Below are positions 41,322 through 49,832 of a stretch of DNA of 64,000 nucleotides, in pieces; within the stretch, counting starts at the first letter, position 1; each line of letters opens with the position of its first letter. The DNA is taken from NCBI GenBank assembly GCA_963743035.1, contig CAVUOB010000014.1, forward strand, positions 27,461-91,460. The letters run 5' to 3'. Origin of the DNA: PALSA-911 sp963743035 (GTDB lineage Bacteria > Pseudomonadota > Alphaproteobacteria > Acetobacterales > Acetobacteraceae). The notes under the pieces were generated by a model. That model ran no database searches and had not been told where the DNA came from. It worked only from the letters and a program-made list of their open reading frames with translations. Both the position numbers and the translations under genes were made by a program.

Positions 41322-42571
41322 GCGAAGCTGGCGGCAGCTGCGCCAGGATCGGCACCAGATAGTCGGCGAACAGCTTTGGGTTTTCGGCGAACGGGAAATG
41401 CCCCATGCCTTCCATCGCCTGGAAGCGCACGCCGGGGATCTTCGCTGCCGTGGCCTGCGACATTTCGGTGGTACAGGAATAGTCGTACTCGCCGGTCAGC
41501 ATGAACAGCGGACAGATATTGGTGTCGATGCGGCCGACCCGCTCGCGCGCGTCCCAGTCGCCGGCGTAGAAATCGATGTCGCCGGCGAACACATGCGGAC
41601 CGCCCTGGGCGTAGCCCCAGGCGACATCCTGCGCCGGCTCGGCCGGGCTCTGCGGCGCCATCAGGCCGAGGATCCATTCCGGAATGAAACAGGCCTGGTT
41701 GACCCGGGGGTCGAAGGCATAGGGCGTCTTGCGGCCGAGGATGCGCTCGCTCGCCTCGCAGGCGATGATGGCGGAAAACGCCTCCGGATGGCGGTAGCCA
41801 AGCTCCAGGCAGATCTCGCCGGACATCGACGCGCCGATCACGATCGGCCGCTCCAGCCCGGCGGCGGCGATGAAGCCCATGATGATCTCGACATACAGAT
41901 CGGTGTTCAGGCTCCAGGAACCGGGAATGCCGCCCGCCGGCGGCAGCGAGCGTCCGTGCCAGGGCAGGTCGAAGGCGGTCAGCCGGTGGTTGGCGATGAC
42001 GCGCGGTTCGGCCATCAGCCGGTGGAACTGCCGCGCATCGGCGCCGGCGGTGTGCAGGCACAGCACGTCCCGCCCGGTCCCCGCACGCTCATGGAACACG
42101 CGGGTACTCGTTGCCGCCGGCGCGGACGGAAACATAGCCGCCGGCGAGCTCCGCACGCGGCCAGGCGCCGAGCGCGGGGCGCTGCGATACCGGCGCGGGC
42201 GCGGCGTTGCCGAGGGCCAGCCACTTGCCGATCTCCAGCACCCGGCGCGCGATGTGGCAATGCTGGGCGAAGGCCAGCTCGTCGCCCTCGATGGCGAATT
42301 CGGCCACCTGGCGCTGCATGGCGAAGATGGAATGGTAATGGCGCGGCGGCACCGGCTGGAGGAATTTCTCCCAGACCGCCTCGGGCGCGGACAGGGTGAA
42401 CTGCGCCGCGCCGTCCATGCCGGTGATCACGCCGCCGGCGAAGGCGAAGCCGGTGAGCGTATCGGCGCAGCGCACCGCGAAGCTGACCGACCAGGCGCCC
42501 GCCCAGGCCTTCAGCACGGGGTCGATGACGCAGGCGCTGCGCCAGTGCAGCGCGTCGGGAAAGCGGCTCAT
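41308..42571 (-). CDS. Two-part alpha/beta hydrolase with N-terminal domain, one-base frameshift
   Basis: Two frames join into one protein of about 420 aa. The first frame, from ATG 42571, encodes about 150 residues of an N-terminal domain (AVRCADTLTGFAFAGGVITGM, AQFTLSAPEAVWEKFLQPV) that recalls small sterol-carrier-like or cyclase-like domains. It ends in VSVRAGGNEY. The second frame continues RVFHERAGTGRDVLCLHTAG and a hydrolase with the elbow GASMSGE and His in EGMGHFPFAE. One extra base in the run at 42102-42104 explains the switch. The start codon overlaps the stop of the dehydrogenase gene upstream (ATGA). The substrate is unknown. Confidence 0.8.
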
Positions 42572-43461
42572 GCCGGGTCGATCAGATGGCGCACGGCAGG
42601 GAAGTATTCATCGCCGTAGCCGTTGGTCTCGGATTGCTGCAGCCGCTTCATCGTCAGTTCCGCCCCTTCCAGATCCAGCCCCGCCGCCGTCGCCATCTCC
42701 AGCGCGTAGGACAGGTCCTTCATCGCATAGCGGGTGGAGAAGGCGCGCAGCGGGTAGTTGTTCGGCACCATCGCCTTCATGCCGTGATTGCGCAGCGCGA
42801 AACTGTCGCCGGAGCCTTTCGCCACCGTGGACAGCAGGATCTCCGGGCTCACGCCGTTGCGCCGTCCCACCGCGATCGCCTCGGCCAGGGCGCAGACATT
42901 CTGGAACAGCAGCATGTTGTTCAGGATCTTGACGACCTGCCCGGAACCGACCGGGCCGCAAAGGGTGACGTCGGTGCCCATGGTTTCCAGCACGGCGCGG
43001 ATATGGGCGAACACCGCGTCCTCGGCGCCGACCATGATCGAGAGCTCCCCGCGCGAGGCCGCCTCCCGCGTGCGGGCGATCGGCGCGTCGGCGAAGGCGA
43101 TGCCGCTCGCGGCCAGGCGGGCGCCGATCTCGCGCGTCATCGCCACCGGAGAGGTGCTGGTGTCCACCACGGTCTGGCCGGGCCGCAGCCGCGGCTCGAT
43201 CTCGGCCAGCACGGCCTGCACCGCGCCGCCGTCGGGCAACGACAGCAGGATCAGGTCGCAGTTCTCCGCCATCTCGACCGGCGCCATGCCGCGCACGCCG
43301 TCGGCGGCGACGCGCTGCAGCGGCTCGTTGCGCCGGTCATGCGCCATGACCTTCAGGCCGGAGCGGCGGGCGAGGTGCCCGCACATCGGCTCCCCCATCA
43401 CCCCGAGGCCGATGAACCCGATGGCACCGATCGGCCGCAGGGCGATTTCCGTGGATGGCAT
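42568..43461 (-). CDS. 3-hydroxyisobutyrate-dehydrogenase-family NAD(P) oxidoreductase
   Basis: A 297-aa beta-hydroxyacid dehydrogenase. The Rossmann motif is IGFIGLGVMGEPMCGHL, followed by VDTSTSPVAMTREIG, DAPIARTREAASRGELSIMVG, the catalytic Lys in VGSGQVVKILNNML, and KDLSYALEMATAAG. The substrate-loop sequence here is DAPIARTREAA rather than DAPVSGG, which suggests an unusual substrate. The ATG at 43461 has GGAG ahead; it overlaps the following hydrolase gene by four bases, so the two form an operon. Confidence 0.9.
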   Translation of the reverse strand: MPSTEIALRPIGAIGFIGLGVMGEPMCGHLARRSGLKVMAHDRRNEPLQRVAADGVRGMAPVEMAENCDLILLSLPDGGAVQAVLAEIEPRLRPGQTVVDTSTSPVAMTREIGARLAASGIAFADAPIARTREAASRGELSIMVGAEDAVFAHIRAVLETMGTDVTLCGPVGSGQVVKILNNMLLFQNVCALAEAIAVGRRNGVSPEILLSTVAKGSGDSFALRNHGMKAMVPNNYPLRAFSTRYAMKDLSYALEMATAAGLDLEGAELTMKRLQQSETNGYGDEYFPAVRHLIDPA

Positions 43462-43564
43462 GGGCGTCTCCAATTCGCTTTGACGCCACCTTATCAGCGC
43501 CGCCGCGCCTGTCCAAAATGCGCCGGCGGCGGGATAATCCGGCAGGGACGCAAGGGAGCGGGCG

Positions 43565-44422
43565 ATGCACGCGGCAATCAGGGGCACGCGGATCTATTTC
43601 GATATCGAGGGCGCCGGGCTGGTGGCGGACGGGCCGGCGATGCGCGAACACAAGGCGGCCTTCATCATCCATGGCGGCCCGGGCGGCGATCACAGCGGCT
43701 TCAAGCCGGGCATGGGGGCGCTGGCGGGCGATCTTCAGCTGGTCTATTTCGACCATCGCGGCCAGGGCCGGTCCGGCCGCGGGGATCCCGCGCTATACAC
43801 GCTGGACGAGAATGTCGAGGACATGGAGGCGCTGCGCCGGCATCTGGGCCTGGAGCGTATCGTTTCCATCGGCACCAGCTATGGCGGCATGGTGGCGATG
43901 GCGCATGCCGCGCGTTACCCCGACGCGGTCTCGCATCTGGTCCTGATCGTCACCGCCGCGCATGGCGGCTTCATCGAGCGCGCCCGGCAGATCGTGCGCG
44001 AGCGCGGCACGGCGGAGCAGCGACGGGTCTGCGACATCCTCTGGGCCGGCGGCTTTCGAACCCGCCAGGAGCTGCAGCATTACTACGAGGTGATGGGGCC
44101 GATGTATGCGCGCCGGTACGATCCGGCCGGGGCGACGGCGGCACGCGCGCGCACCCTGCACGAGCCCGAGCCGCTCAACCGCGCCTTCGGTCCCGGCGGC
44201 TTCCTGCGCGGCTTCGATTTGCGCCCCGAGCTGTCACGCATCACCGCGCCGAGCCTGATTCTGGCCGGCCGGCATGACTGGATCTGCCCGCCGGAATTCT
44301 CCGAGGAGATTCACCGGCTGATCCAATACTCGGAACTGCGCATCTTCGAGAACAGCAGCCATTCGATCCGCGTCGACGAGCCAGAGGCCATGCTCGACGC
44401 GATCCGGAGCTTCCTGGTTTAG
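43565..44422 (+). CDS. Alpha/beta hydrolase, proline iminopeptidase-like
   Basis: A 285-aa hydrolase with the HGGPGGDHSG oxyanion signature characteristic of the prolyl-aminopeptidase/proline-iminopeptidase group, FDHRGQGRSG, the nucleophile elbow GTSYGGMVA (Ser), GRHDWICPPE (acid) and SSHSIRVDEPEA (His). The triad is complete. The start lies 103 bases from the divergent dehydrogenase gene. It is convergent with the ribosomal protein operon, and a double hairpin separates them. Whether it is a peptidase or esterase cannot be told. Confidence 0.88.
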   Translation: MHAAIRGTRIYFDIEGAGLVADGPAMREHKAAFIIHGGPGGDHSGFKPGMGALAGDLQLVYFDHRGQGRSGRGDPALYTLDENVEDMEALRRHLGLERIVSIGTSYGGMVAMAHAARYPDAVSHLVLIVTAAHGGFIERARQIVRERGTAEQRRVCDILWAGGFRTRQELQHYYEVMGPMYARRYDPAGATAARARTLHEPEPLNRAFGPGGFLRGFDLRPELSRITAPSLILAGRHDWICPPEFSEEIHRLIQYSELRIFENSSHSIRVDEPEAMLDAIRSFLV

Positions 44423-44441
44423 CCAGTCCGGTCCGGGGTTT

Positions 44442-44492
44442 CCAAAGGGCTCCGCCCTTTGGCAGGGGGTCGAGGGGGGCAGCGCCCCCCTC
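44442..44492. terminator. Double hairpin, bidirectional terminator and repeat-family member
   Basis: CCAAAGGGC/GCCCTTTGG (44442-44462) and the perfect 9-bp GAGGGGGGC/GCCCCCCTC with a 3-base loop (44472-44492) fill the gap between two convergent genes. The first stem shares GGTTTCCAAAGGGC with the element at 32.1 kb, so this is a minimal copy of the palindrome family doing a terminator's job. Confidence 0.65.
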
Positions 44493-44500
44493 GCCTTGCC

Positions 44501-45065
44501 TCAGATGTCCGGCTGCTCGGCGCTCGGATCGAACAGTTCGAGCGGCTCGGCCTCGTCTTCCTCGGCGGCCAGGCCAACGGCCTCGCCGCGGACCTGCTTT
44601 TCGGCTTCCTCGGGGCTGCGGGCGACGTTCACCGTCACCGGGATCGACACCTCGGGATGCAGCACCACGCGCACTTCGGTCAGCCCGAGCGTCTTGATCG
44701 GCGCCGGCAGGATGACCTGCTGGCGGGTGACGGTCAGGCCGGAGGCGGTGCAGGCGTCGGAGATGTCGCGCGGCGTCACCGAGCCGTACAGGCTGCCGGA
44801 TTCGCCGGCCTGGCGGATGATGACGACCGACAGGCCGCCGACGCGCTCGGCGATGCGTTCGGCCTCCTCGCGGCGCTTGATGTTCTGCGCCTCGAGCTGG
44901 GCGCGCTGTTCGTCGAACTGCGCGACATTGGCCTTGCTGGCGCGGATCGCCTTCTTCTGCGGCAAGCAGGAAGTTGCGGGCATAGCCCGGCTTCACCTTC
45001 ACGAGATCGCCCATCTGGCCGAGCTTCTCGACGCGCTGGAGCAGGATCAGTTCAACGGCTGCCAT
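44501..45065 (-). CDS. rplI: 50S ribosomal protein L9, one-base frameshift
   Basis: Large-subunit ribosomal protein binding 23S rRNA. The first frame gives VELILLQRVEKLGQMGDLVKVKPGYARNFLL, the strongly conserved L9 N-terminal domain; the second frame gives PQKKAIRASKANVAQFDEQRAQ, which continues the central helix, and the C-terminal domain with GSVTPRDISDAC. One extra base near 44964 splits them; without it the protein is about 187 aa. There is a charged, Glu-rich C-terminal tail of about 35 residues beyond the usual end. It lies 13 bases after rpsR. Confidence 0.93.
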
Positions 45066-45078
45066 GATGCGTGCTCCC

Positions 45079-45354
45079 TCAGGCCAGGATGTAGGGCAGC
45101 AGGGCCAGGAAGCGGGCGCGCTTGATGGCGTTGGCGAGCTCGCGCTGCTTCTTGCCGGAGACCGCGGTGATGCGGCTCGGCACGATCTTGCCGCGCTCGG
45201 ACAGGAAGCGCGACAGCAGGCGCACGTCCTTGTAGTCGATCTTCGGCGCGTTCGGGCCGGAGAACGGGCAGGATTTGCGCCGGCGGTAGAACGGGCGGCG
45301 GGCGCCCGCGGCGGCGCGGCGGCCGGCGGGGTTGGCTTCGGTGGTCTCTGACAT
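45079..45354 (-). CDS. rpsR: 30S ribosomal protein S18
   Basis: A 91-aa small-subunit protein, intact. The conserved core is RRPFYRRRKSCPFSG, KIDYKDVRLLSRFLSERGKI and the signature PSRITAVSGKKQRELANAIKRARFLALLPY. S18 forms a heterodimer with S6 on the platform of the 30S subunit. The gene sits six bases after rpsF and 13 bases before rplI, the normal rpsF-rpsR-rplI order. Confidence 0.97.
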   Translation of the reverse strand: MSETTEANPAGRRAAAGARRPFYRRRKSCPFSGPNAPKIDYKDVRLLSRFLSERGKIVPSRITAVSGKKQRELANAIKRARFLALLPYILA

Positions 45355-45360
45355 CTGTTC

Positions 45361-45885
45361 TTACTCCTCGATCGCCGCGCGGAACTCGTCGCGCTGGGCG
45401 CCACGGAAATCGTCTCTGCCGCCGCGCGGGAATTCGTCACCGCCGCGGGCATCATCGCGGGCGCGAAATTCCTCGCGGTCGTCGCAACCGTCACGCCGGC
45501 GTCCGCTCTCGAAGCGGCCAGGCGGCTTGGGTCCGCGGAAGCCGCGTTCCCGGTCGTCCGACTTGCGCGAGAGGATCGCCGAGGGCTCTTCGGCGTTGAT
45601 GGCTTCGACGCGGATGGTCATGAAGCGCAGGATGTCTTCATTGAGCCGCAGCTGGCGCTCCATCTCGGTGATGAAGGCGGGCTTGGCGTCCAGGCCGAGC
45701 AGCATGTAGTGGCCCTTGCGGTTCTTCTTGATCCGGTAGGCCAGGCCGCGCAGGCCCCAGTATTCGCGCTTCAGGACAGCGCCGGCCTCGGCCTCGAGGT
45801 TGGCGGCGATCTGGTCGGCGACAGCTTCGACCTGCTGCTGCGTGACATCATTGCGTGCGATCAGCACGCATTCGTATAGCGGCAT
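45361..45885 (-). CDS. rpsF: 30S ribosomal protein S6 with long charged C-terminal tail
   Basis: A 174-aa S6. Residues 1-115 are the standard fold: MPLYECVLIARNDV, REYWGLRGLAYRIKKNRKGHYMLLGLDA and RFMTIRVEAI. The final 50 residues are a tail rich in Arg, Asp, Glu and Gly with repeated DRE, RGG and DEF units; most S6 proteins are 95-140 aa. GGGAG lies upstream of the ATG at 45885. S6 carries a glutamate-extended tail in E. coli; this genetically encoded acidic-basic tail may play a related part in RNA or protein contacts. First gene of the operon. Confidence 0.95.
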   Translation of the reverse strand: MPLYECVLIARNDVTQQQVEAVADQIAANLEAEAGAVLKREYWGLRGLAYRIKKNRKGHYMLLGLDAKPAFITEMERQLRLNEDILRFMTIRVEAINAEEPSAILSRKSDDRERGFRGPKPPGRFESGRRRDGCDDREEFRARDDARGGDEFPRGGRDDFRGAQRDEFRAAIEE

Positions 45886-46228
45886 CCGGTACTCCCTCTG
45901 GCTTGTCTCCGCCCGCGATCCGCTTCTTCCGAACTGAAGGAAATGGACCACACCCCCCAATGGGGTGGTGGGCATAGCCGGGGACGGTGCCTGTTCCCCG
46001 GCAGGGAAGCCGCGGCGTAAAGCACGGATCGGCCTAATATGCAACAGCCCGGTGTGCGGCGCACAAGCCGGCGCCCAGGCCGGCCGACAGCCCGCGGGAG
46101 TGTGGCGGATTTGTGGTCGGTGCATTGACACGGCGTTACCTGGAAGCTACGCCGCCGCGCCACGCCGAACTGCGTGAACCGCATCCGATTTCTATCATGC
46201 TTCCGCCTCCTCACGAGGAAATCCCCTG
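45886..46228. promoter_or_regulatory. Divergent control region between rpsF and fabD
   Basis: This 343-base region carries the promoters for two core operons. On the plus strand TTGACA (46125-46130), a 17-base spacer and TACGCC (46148-46153) form a candidate fabD promoter about 70 bases before the start. On the minus strand the rpsF leader contains a hairpin (45948-45971; CCAC..CCCC with GGGG..GGTGG) that might be the site where the S6-S18 complex controls its own mRNA, as known in other bacteria. I cannot confirm the conserved CCG loop of that motif. Confidence 0.4.
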
Positions 46229-47217
46229 ATGCCAGTGCATGCGTTCATCTTTCCCGGCCAGGGCAGCCAGTCCGTCGGCATGGGCCGCGACCTCGCCGCC
46301 GCGTTCGCCGCCGCCCGCGAGGTGTTCCAGGAAGTCGACGACGTCCTTGAGCAGAAACTGTCCAAGCTGATGTTCGAGGGGCCCGGCCGAAGAGCTGACC
46401 CTGACCGAGAACACCCAGCCGGCGCTGATGGCGATGTCGCTGGCGGTGCTGCGGGTGCTGGAGACGCGAGGGCGGCTTTTCGCTGGCGCAGAAGGCGGTG
46501 CTCGTCGCCGGCCATTCGCTGGGCGAATACAGCGCCCTGGCGGCCGCCGGCAGCTTTTCCATCGCCGATGCGGCCCGGCTGCTGCGGCTGCGCGGCCAGG
46601 CGATGCAGAAGGCGGTGCCGCGCCGGCGAGGGCGCGATGGCCGCCCTGCTCGGCGTGGAAATCGATCAGGCCGGCGCGATCTGCGAGGAAGCCGCGCTGG
46701 TGCCCGATAGCGTGACCGAGGAACACCCCAACGGCATCCGCCAGGTGGTGGAGCCGGCCAACGACAATGGCGGCGGCCAGGTGGTGATCTCCGGCGCATC
46801 GCGAGGCGGTGGAGCGCGCGATCGAGGTGGCCAAGGCGCGCGGCGTGCGCCGGGCGATGCTGCTGCCGGTCTCCGCGCCGTTCCATTGCGCGCTGATGGC
46901 GCCGGCGGCCGACGCCATGGCCGAGGCGTTCGAGCGGACCCCGCCGGCGCGCGCCGCTGGTGCCGCTGATCGCCAATGTGTCCGCCGCCAAGGCGACCGA
47001 TCCGGCGGCGATCCGCGACGTGCTGGTCCGCCAGGTGACCGCCACGGTGCGCTGGCGCGAGAGCGTGCAGGCGATGGTCGGCATGGGCGTGGACAGCTTC
47101 GTCGAACTGGGCGCCGGCAAGGTGCTGGCCGGCCTGGTCAAGCGGATCGCGCCCGACGCGGCCGGCCTGTCGGCGGGGACGCCGGCCGAGATCGAGGCCG
47201 TGCTGAAGGCGCTTTAG
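46229..47217 (+). CDS. fabD: Malonyl-CoA:ACP transacylase, five one-base insertions
   Basis: Loads malonate from CoA onto acyl carrier protein to feed fatty-acid elongation. The protein is assembled over five breaks (near 46383, 46471, 46620, 46801 and 46953), each an extra base; removing them gives exactly 327 aa. Present are FIFPGQGSQSVGMG, NTQPALMAMSLAVL, the active-site VAGHSLGEYSALAA, GLAVE-region GAMAALLGVEI, and LLPVSAPFHCALM with the catalytic His. Residues at the breaks fit the family once corrected. The ATG at 46229 follows GAGGA. It opens the fabD-fabG-acpP-fabF cluster. Confidence 0.92.
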
Positions 47218-47287
47218 CGATCCGATAACGATCCATAACCGGGGCGCTCCGGCGCCCGGTCTGCGAAAGAAAGACGGGGAAACGACC

Positions 47288-48025
47288 ATGTTCCGGCTGG
47301 ACGGCAAGACGGCCCTGGTCACCGGCGCCTCGGGCGGCATCGGCGCCGGCATCGCCCGCGCGCTGCATGCCCAGGGGGCCGTCGTGGTGCTGTCGGGCAC
47401 ACGGGTGGACGCGCTGGAGGCGCTGGCCGGCGAACTCGGCGAGCGGGCGCATGTCTGCCCTGCCGATCTGCGGACCCGGCCGCGCCGGACGCGCTGGTGG
47501 CCGCGGCCGAGGCGGCGGCCGGGCCGCTGCATATCCTGGTCAACAATGCCGGCTTCACCCGCGACATGCTGGCGCTGCGGATGAAGGACGAGGACTGGCA
47601 GGCCGTGCTGGACGTCGACCTGACCGCGCCGTTCCGCCTGGCCCGCGCCGCGCTGCGCGGCATGCTGCGCCGGCGCGCCGGGCGGATCATCGGCATCTCC
47701 TCGCATCGTCGGCGCCACCGGCAATGCCGGCCAGGCCAACTACGCCGCCGCCAAGGCCGGGCTGGTGGGCATGACCAAGGCGCTGGCGCAGGAGGTCGGC
47801 TCGCGCGGCGGTGACGGTGAACGTCGTCGCCCCCGGCTTCGTCGAGACCGCGATGACCGACGCGCTGGCGGAGGCGCAGCGGCAGAAGCTTGCCGAGCGA
47901 TCCCGCTGGGCCGGCTGGGCCAGCCCGCCGACATCGCCGCCGCGGTCGTGTATCTGGCCTCCGACGAGGCCGGCTGGGTCACCGGCGCCACGCTGCACGT
48001 CAACGGCGGCATGGCGATGCTCTGA
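47288..48025 (+). CDS. fabG: 3-oxoacyl-ACP reductase, four frame breaks
   Basis: NADPH-dependent reduction of 3-oxoacyl-ACP in fatty-acid synthesis. Breaks occur near 47469 (base missing), 47703 (extra), 47809 (extra) and 47899 (missing); they cancel out, leaving 245 codons. The usual elements are TGASGGIGAGIA, NNAGFTRDMLALRM, the catalytic Ser in GISS, NYAAAKAGLVGMTKAL with Tyr and Lys, VAPGFVETAMTDAL and the end VNGGMAML. GGGGAAACGACC precedes the ATG. It lies 70 bases after fabD and 243 bases before acpP. Confidence 0.92.
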
Positions 48026-48268
48026 AACCGCCCCCTGTTGCGGCGTTGCCGATGCCGGCGGGAAGAAGTTTCCGGCCTGTTGGCGCTGATGACGGAACCA
48101 TGCTAATCGCGCCCAAGCTTCGTCCGGCGCGGATTCTCACCATCTTCGGGTCTCCCGGAAAAGCCTAACCCCCCTAACGGGGATACCCTGCCGAAATCCG
48201 GCCAGGGGCTCACCGGGTGGACATCACGGTCCGAGAGCGCAGGACCCTATGCAGGAGTTGCAGATTCA

Positions 48269-48507
48269 ATGAGCGAGATCGCCGACAAGGTTAAGAAGAT
48301 CGTGGTGGAGCACCTCGGCGTCGAGGAGAGCAAGGTGACGCCGAGGCGTCGTTCATCGACGATCTGGGCGCCGACAGCCTGGATACGGTCGAACTGGTCA
48401 TGGCCTTCGAGGAAGCCTTCAGCGTCGAGATCCCCGAGGACGCCGCCGAGAAGATCAGCACCGTGAAGGACGCGATCGAATACATCGAGAAGCAGAAGGC
48501 CGCCTGA
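48269..48507 (+). CDS. acpP: Acyl carrier protein, one base missing
   Basis: Carries growing acyl chains on 4'-phosphopantetheine. The first 24 residues (MSEIADKVKKIVVEHLGVEE) are in one frame, and after a missing base near 48343 the rest (FIDDLGADSLDTVELVMAFEEAF, with the modified Ser in DSL) continues in another; repaired length 79 aa, normal for AcpP. The C-terminal EDAAEKISTVKDAIEYIEKQ is standard. The gene has its own spacing of about 240 bases after fabG, consistent with a separate strong promoter for this abundant protein. Confidence 0.94.
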
Positions 48508-48535
48508 GCGGTTCGGCATAGCAGGGTCGGCGACG

Positions 48536-49831
48536 ATGCAGCGTCCGGAGTCTCGCGTCCGAATGGGCGGCGCGTGGTAGTGACGGGCATGGGCATCGCC
48601 TGTCCGCTCGGCATTGGCGTGGAACATGTCTGGAAGCGCCTGATCGACGGCGAATTCGGGCATCAGCGCGATCCAGTCCTTCGATACCAAGGACATGGCC
48701 TGCAAGGTCGCCGGGCAGGTGCCGCAGGGCACCCGCGCGGAGGGCAGGCTCGACCTCGCCGAATGGATCCCGGTGAAGGACCAGAAGAAGATGGATCGCT
48801 TCATCCATCTGGCGATGGTCGCCGCCACCGAGGCGGTGGAGGATTCCGGCTGGGTGCCCGAAACCGAGGAAGACCGCTGCGCCACCGGCGTGATGATCGG
48901 CTCCGGCATCGGCGGCCTGCAGACGATCTCCGAGGCCGCGGTGCAGGTGCATCAGGGCAAGGCGCGGCGGCTGTCGCCGTTCTTCATCCCGTCGGCGCTG
49001 ATCAACCTGGCCTCCGGCCATGTCTCGATCAAATACGGCTTCAAGGGCCCGAACCATTCCGTGGTCACCGCCTGCGCCACCGGCGTGCACGCCATCGGCG
49101 ATGCGGCGCGGCTGATCATGCTGGGCGATGCCGACGTCATGGTGGCCGGCGGCGCGGAAGCGGCCGTATGCGAACTCGGCATCGCCGGCTTCTGCGCCTC
49201 GCGCGCGCTGTCGACCGGCTTCAACGACCGCCCGACCGAGGGCCTCGCGCCCCTGGGACAAGGACCGCGACGGCTTCGTGATGGGCGAGGGCGCCGGGCG
49301 TGCTGGTGCTCGAGGAATACGAGCACGCCAAGCAAGCGCGGCGCGAAGATCTATGCCGAGGTGGCCGGCTACGGCATGTCCGGCGACGCATATCCACATC
49401 ACCGCGCCGGCCGAGGGCCATGACGGCGCGTTCCGCGCCATGAAGGCGGCGCTGCGCAACGGCGGCATCCGTACCGAGCGACATCCAGTACGTCAACGCG
49501 CACGGCACCTCGACGCCGCTCGGCGACGATCTGGAGCTGGAGGCGGTGGAGCGGCTGTTCGGCGAGGACGCCAAGGGCCTGGCGATGTCTTCCACCAAAT
49601 CGGCGACCGGGCATCTGCTCGGCGCGGCCGGCGCGGTGGAGGCGGTGTTCTCGATCCTGGCGGTGCGCGACGGCGTGGCCCCGCCGACGCTCAATCTGCA
49701 TGAACCCAGCCGCGACAGCGTGATCGACCGGGTGGCGCAACGCGGCGCAGGACCGGCCGATCAACGTGGCGCTGTCGAACAGTTTCGGCTTCGGCGGCAC
49801 CAACGCCAGCATCCTGTTCAGCGCCGTCTGA
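48536..49831 (+). CDS. fabF: 3-oxoacyl-ACP synthase II, about eight frame breaks
   Basis: Elongating beta-ketoacyl-ACP synthase. The repaired protein has 429 aa and the residue set is intact: VVTGMGIACPLGIGVEHVW, the active-site Cys in VVTACATGVHAIGDA, MVAGGAEAAV, GDAYHITAPAEG, YVNAHGTSTPLGD (first His), STKSATGHLLGAAGAVEA (Lys and second His) and NSFGFGGTNAS. Breaks lie near 48566, 48655, 49244, 49297, 49334, 49393, 49479 and 49745; the first is a missing base and the others extra bases, and the net change is a multiple of three. The start at 48536 is the likeliest ATG but depends on the first break. Confidence 0.92.
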
Positions 49832-49832
49832 C

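Noticed and set aside
46229..49831. True pseudogenisation of the fatty-acid synthesis genes
   Set aside because: All active-site residues and family motifs are intact and only single-base indels are present; decay would also leave substitutions and stops.
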